A stretch of DNA of 64,000 bases from Bradyrhizobium sp. 1 (GTDB lineage Bacteria; Pseudomonadota; Alphaproteobacteria; Rhizobiales; Xanthobacteraceae), in assembly GCF_023073315.1 (NCBI RefSeq), contig NZ_JADPJH010000028.1, forward strand, positions 39,082-103,081, read 5' to 3'. The notes beneath the pieces are model-generated. The model did no database searches. It worked only from the letters and a program-made list of their open reading frames with translations, and was not told where the DNA came from. Below, piece after piece: positions 61,687 to 64,000 of the stretch (position 1 is the stretch's first letter; the number at the start of each line of letters is the position of its first letter). The position numbers and the translations under genes were made by a program.

Positions 61687-62332
61687 GGGCAACAACGCGA
61701 CGAGCCAGGGCTCGATCCATCAACGGGTCGCCGCCTATTACGCCGGGAAGCTGCGCGAGCACGGGCCTACGCCGCGCGGGGTGGATTGGCGCGACCGGGA
61801 AAGCCAGGAAGTTCGGTTCGACGCGCTGCTGAAGATTGCCGATGGTGCGGGCGCGAGCCTGATCGAGCTCGGCTGCGGCTATGGCGCGCTGTACGGCTAT
61901 ATCCACCAGTCGGGGCTCGACTTGACCTATGCCGGCTATGATATTGCGCAGGAGATGGTCGATGCGGCCGGCAAGACCTATCCGGATGCGGAGTTCGCGC
62001 GGCTCGACGCCGGCGTCCTGCCGCAACGACGCGCCGATTACTGCGTCGCCAGCGGCATCTTCAACGTCCGCTTCGACATTCCCGACGATGTCTGGCTCGA
62101 CTATATCTTTGCCACGACCGATCTGATGGCCGCGATCGCGGATCGCGGATTCGCGTTCAATTGCCTGACCTCGTTCAGCGACCGCGACCGGCGGGAGCCG
62201 CGGCTCTACTACGCCGATCCGGGCGAGATGCTGAACCGATGCATCGCCCGTTACGGCCGCCGCGCCTCGCTTGCGCATGGCCGGCCGCCTTACGAATTCA
62301 CCGTGCTGGTTCGCCATGACCGGCAGAGCTGA
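61676..62332 (+). CDS. SAM-dependent methyltransferase
   Basis: A 218-residue class I methyltransferase: SLIELGCGYGALYGYI is motif I (about residues 62-77), AGYDIAQEMVDAA motif II. VASGIFNVRFDIPDDVWLDYIFAT is in place of the usual motif IV. It is close to a family of small O-antigen methyltransferases. It starts 11 bases inside the acyltransferase gene and ends 17 bases inside the next gene, so translation is likely coupled. Target (sugar hydroxyl or terminal cap) unknown. Confidence 0.8.
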   Translation: MTSEGNNATSQGSIHQRVAAYYAGKLREHGPTPRGVDWRDRESQEVRFDALLKIADGAGASLIELGCGYGALYGYIHQSGLDLTYAGYDIAQEMVDAAGKTYPDAEFARLDAGVLPQRRADYCVASGIFNVRFDIPDDVWLDYIFATTDLMAAIADRGFAFNCLTSFSDRDRREPRLYYADPGEMLNRCIARYGRRASLAHGRPPYEFTVLVRHDRQS

Positions 62333-63263
62333 GCCGTCCGTCGAGCCACTGGGCCTGCTCTGTCGGCCGAACGGCCTGGATTGGGCACGCACTCATTGCC
62401 TCGGGCCGTTCACCCAACAACTCACACCCTCGACCTACAGGATTCACTTCGCGAGCCGCGACGACCGCAACCGTTCGCACGGCGCCTGGGCCGAGTTCGA
62501 GGCGGCGGACGACGGGCTGAAGCTGCTGCGCTTTGCGCCAAGACCGTCGATCGCGCCGGGCAAGCTTGGTGCGTTCGACGATTCCGGCGCGGTCCCGGCC
62601 TCGATGGTCGAGCATGACGGTCGCCTCATGATGTATTACGGTGGCTGGACGCTCGGAGGCACGGTCCCCTTCCACTTCTTCGTCGGGCTGGCGCAGTCCT
62701 CAGACGGCGGCGAGACGTTTGAGCGCATCTCCGAGGCGCCGGTGCTTGGCCGCAATCCGCATGATCCTTACCTGGCAGGCGCACCGTGGGTGCTCAGGGA
62801 CAACGGGGTGTTCCGGATGTGGTACGTGTCCGGTACCCAATGGATCGATGATCCCGACGGCGGCCCCAAGCCGGTGCACTATTACACGATCAAGCATGCC
62901 GTCAGCGACGACGGCGTCAGTTGGCGGACCAGCGAGCGGCTTTGCTTGCCCTATCTCGAGGGCGAGCATGCCCTCGCCCGGCCCGTGGTCATGCGCGAGG
63001 GCCATGGCTATGTCATGATCTACTGCGCACGCCGCCTCAACGAGACCTACCGCATCTACACCGCGACCTCGGACGACGGCATTTCCTGGAAGCGGACCGA
63101 CGAGCCGCTGCTGACCACGAGCCGCTCCGGCTGGGATTCCGAGATGGTCTGCTACGGCAGCCTCTTGCAGCACGGCGATGTCAGCTATCTGCTCTACAAC
63201 GGCAACGCTTACGGCAAGGATGGCTTCGGCGTGGCGCGCATGCGAGGCCGCCTCGCCGGCTGA
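62316..63263 (+). CDS. Five-bladed beta-propeller protein (GH43/GH32-like)
   Basis: A 315-residue cytoplasmic-type protein (no signal peptide). Repeated propeller blocks are seen: MVEHDGRLMMYYGGW, GLAQSSDGGETFERI, PWVLRDNGVFRMWYVSG, HAVSDDGVSWRTS, TATSDDGISWKRT and SEMVCYGSLLQHGDVSYLLYNGN. The SDDG-x-SW pattern is typical of glycoside hydrolase family 43/32-like folds. The acidic catalytic trio is not certain. Lack of a signal and its place in a biosynthesis operon suggest that it acts on nucleotide- or lipid-linked sugars, or is a non-catalytic partner. ATG 62316 overlaps the methyltransferase by 17 bases. Confidence 0.7.
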   Translation: MTGRAEPSVEPLGLLCRPNGLDWARTHCLGPFTQQLTPSTYRIHFASRDDRNRSHGAWAEFEAADDGLKLLRFAPRPSIAPGKLGAFDDSGAVPASMVEHDGRLMMYYGGWTLGGTVPFHFFVGLAQSSDGGETFERISEAPVLGRNPHDPYLAGAPWVLRDNGVFRMWYVSGTQWIDDPDGGPKPVHYYTIKHAVSDDGVSWRTSERLCLPYLEGEHALARPVVMREGHGYVMIYCARRLNETYRIYTATSDDGISWKRTDEPLLTTSRSGWDSEMVCYGSLLQHGDVSYLLYNGNAYGKDGFGVARMRGRLAG

Positions 63264-63293
63264 TCGCACCGGCGAAGACTGCGGGCAGCCGCG

Positions 63294-64000
63294 TCATCGA
63301 ATGAAGAAGTCGTGCGCGAGCAACTCCGCAAGCTGCGCACCGATCGTGCTGGTATCGTGTTGAAGTGCGAACGTGTTGCCGGGATCGTGCTGAACCACCG
63401 ACGCCACCGGACTTGCCGCCGATGGACTGATGACGCCGTCGCCATTCAGGTCCTGCTGGAAGATCGACTCGTAGGATTTCAACGTGCTGCTGCTGCCGGA
63501 TTCGACCCCGGTCAGGTTGGCGACGAAATTGCCGCTGCTGTCGACGTTCCAGATGATGTACTGGTCCGCACCGGTGGCTTTCCAGGCCAGATCATAGCCG
63601 GTCGCGGTCTTCTCGACGCCAATCGGCGCGAACGGCGCAAACTGATTGGCGACGACGGCCGCGCCGCCACGCATCAGCTCAGGCCCCGAGCCGGACTGAA
63701 GGAAATAGAAGTTGCTTCCAATCTGCGTGAGGCTGGTGGAGCCGGCGGACTCGATCACCGTCGTCGCGGCGGCGCCTGGACTCCCAATCGTACCGTCGCC
63801 GTTGAGGTCCTGGTGGAATACGCTCTCGAACGACTTGATCGTGTTGCTGCTGCCGGATTCGACGCTGGTGAGATTGCTGAGGAAGTTGCCGCCAGAGTCA
63901 ACGCCCCAGATGATGTACTGGTCCGCACCCGCGACCTTCCAGGCCACATCATAACCGGTCGAGGTCTTCTCCGCACCGATCGGCGCGAACGGCGCAAACT
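63294..64000 (-). CDS. Repeat protein with calcium-loop-like motifs (5' partial)
   Basis: The C-terminal 234 residues of a protein whose start lies beyond the window; the frame is open to the last base. It is built of repeats of 119 residues (357 bases): FAPFAPIGVEKTATGYDLAWK, ADQYIIWNVDSSGNFVANL, GVESGSSSTLKSYESIFQQ and DLNGDGVIS. DLNGDG occurs at about 63805 and 63448 and looks like an EF-hand/dockerin-type calcium loop. The protein is probably large, secreted and calcium-dependent, as in RTX-like or surface repeat proteins of this genus, perhaps via a type I exporter. The ATG at 63947 is internal. Confidence 0.75.
   Translation of the reverse strand, partial: FAPFAPIGAEKTSTGYDVAWKVAGADQYIIWGVDSGGNFLSNLTSVESGSSNTIKSFESVFHQDLNGDGTIGSPGAAATTVIESAGSTSLTQIGSNFYFLQSGSGPELMRGGAAVVANQFAPFAPIGVEKTATGYDLAWKATGADQYIIWNVDSSGNFVANLTGVESGSSSTLKSYESIFQQDLNGDGVISPSAASPVASVVQHDPGNTFALQHDTSTIGAQLAELLAHDFFIR

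Noticed and set aside
1..64000. CRISPR arrays, rRNA or tRNA genes, insertion-sequence transposases, phage genes
   Set aside because: None could be recognised by eye. The only repeats seen are the palindromic elements and the protein-coding repeats listed; a dedicated search could still find a small RNA.

Overview
The window is GC-rich, densely coded alphaproteobacterial chromosome. It looks like Bradyrhizobium or a close relative: there is a Liv-type ABC transporter tail, two families of palindromic intergenic repeats (one with arms encoding GLVPAIH-like and DEPGHD-like peptides, one starting GCGTTTTCGAGCG), many GTG starts with 4-base GTGA overlaps, and the family make-up fits. The genus is inferred from pattern recognition, not from a search.

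Layout. (1) 1-4178: end of a branched-chain amino-acid ABC transporter (substrate-binding protein, LivF ATPase), an AGE-family sugar epimerase and a PaaK-like AMP ligase. (2) 4191-38022: a large surface-polysaccharide (O-antigen type) locus. It contains GDP-fucose synthesis (gmd, fcl), a wlbA-wlbB-wlbC-like set for a 2,3-diacetamido uronic acid, and a coupled operon of cupin, DegT aminotransferase, DesVI-like N-methyltransferase and glycosyltransferase. It also has a Wzx-type flippase, a tandem pair of Wzy-like membrane proteins, several GT-C-like membrane proteins, and a dTDP-4-amino sugar transaminase (wecE). Its most distinctive part is a five-gene CDP-3,6-dideoxyhexose operon (rfbF, rfbG, rfbH, a TPP enzyme and an SDR), which resembles the route to the branched sugar yersiniose. 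(3) 38060-53377: a type II secretion system (gspE-F-G-H-I-J-K-L-M on the minus strand, a GspN/C-like protein, gspD and an A24 prepilin peptidase on the plus strand). A 1,188-residue autotransporter lies on the opposite strand between gspM and the GspN-like gene. (4) 53501-63263: a Sel1-repeat protein, a WbqC-family protein and a beta-helix-like secreted protein. These are followed by a tight nine-gene plus-strand operon: acyl carrier protein, SDR, stand-alone adenylation enzyme, polyprenyl-sugar GT2, C-methyltransferase-like enzyme, PglD-like acyltransferase, a second methyltransferase and a five-bladed-propeller protein. (5) 63294-64000: C-terminal part of a protein with 119-residue repeats that end in calcium-loop-like motifs.

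How it fits together. Regions 2 and 4 supply nucleotide sugars (GDP-, UDP-, CDP- and dTDP-linked), decorate them (N-methyl, N-acetyl, C-methyl, acyl or aminoacyl, two-carbon branch), and provide transferases, a flippase and candidate polymerases for a complex cell-surface glycan. Region 3 exports proteins through the same envelope. The best candidates for something little described are the yersiniose-like CDP-sugar operon at 25391-31377 and the carrier-protein/adenylation module at 56331-58816. No rRNA, tRNA, CRISPR array or transposase was recognised.
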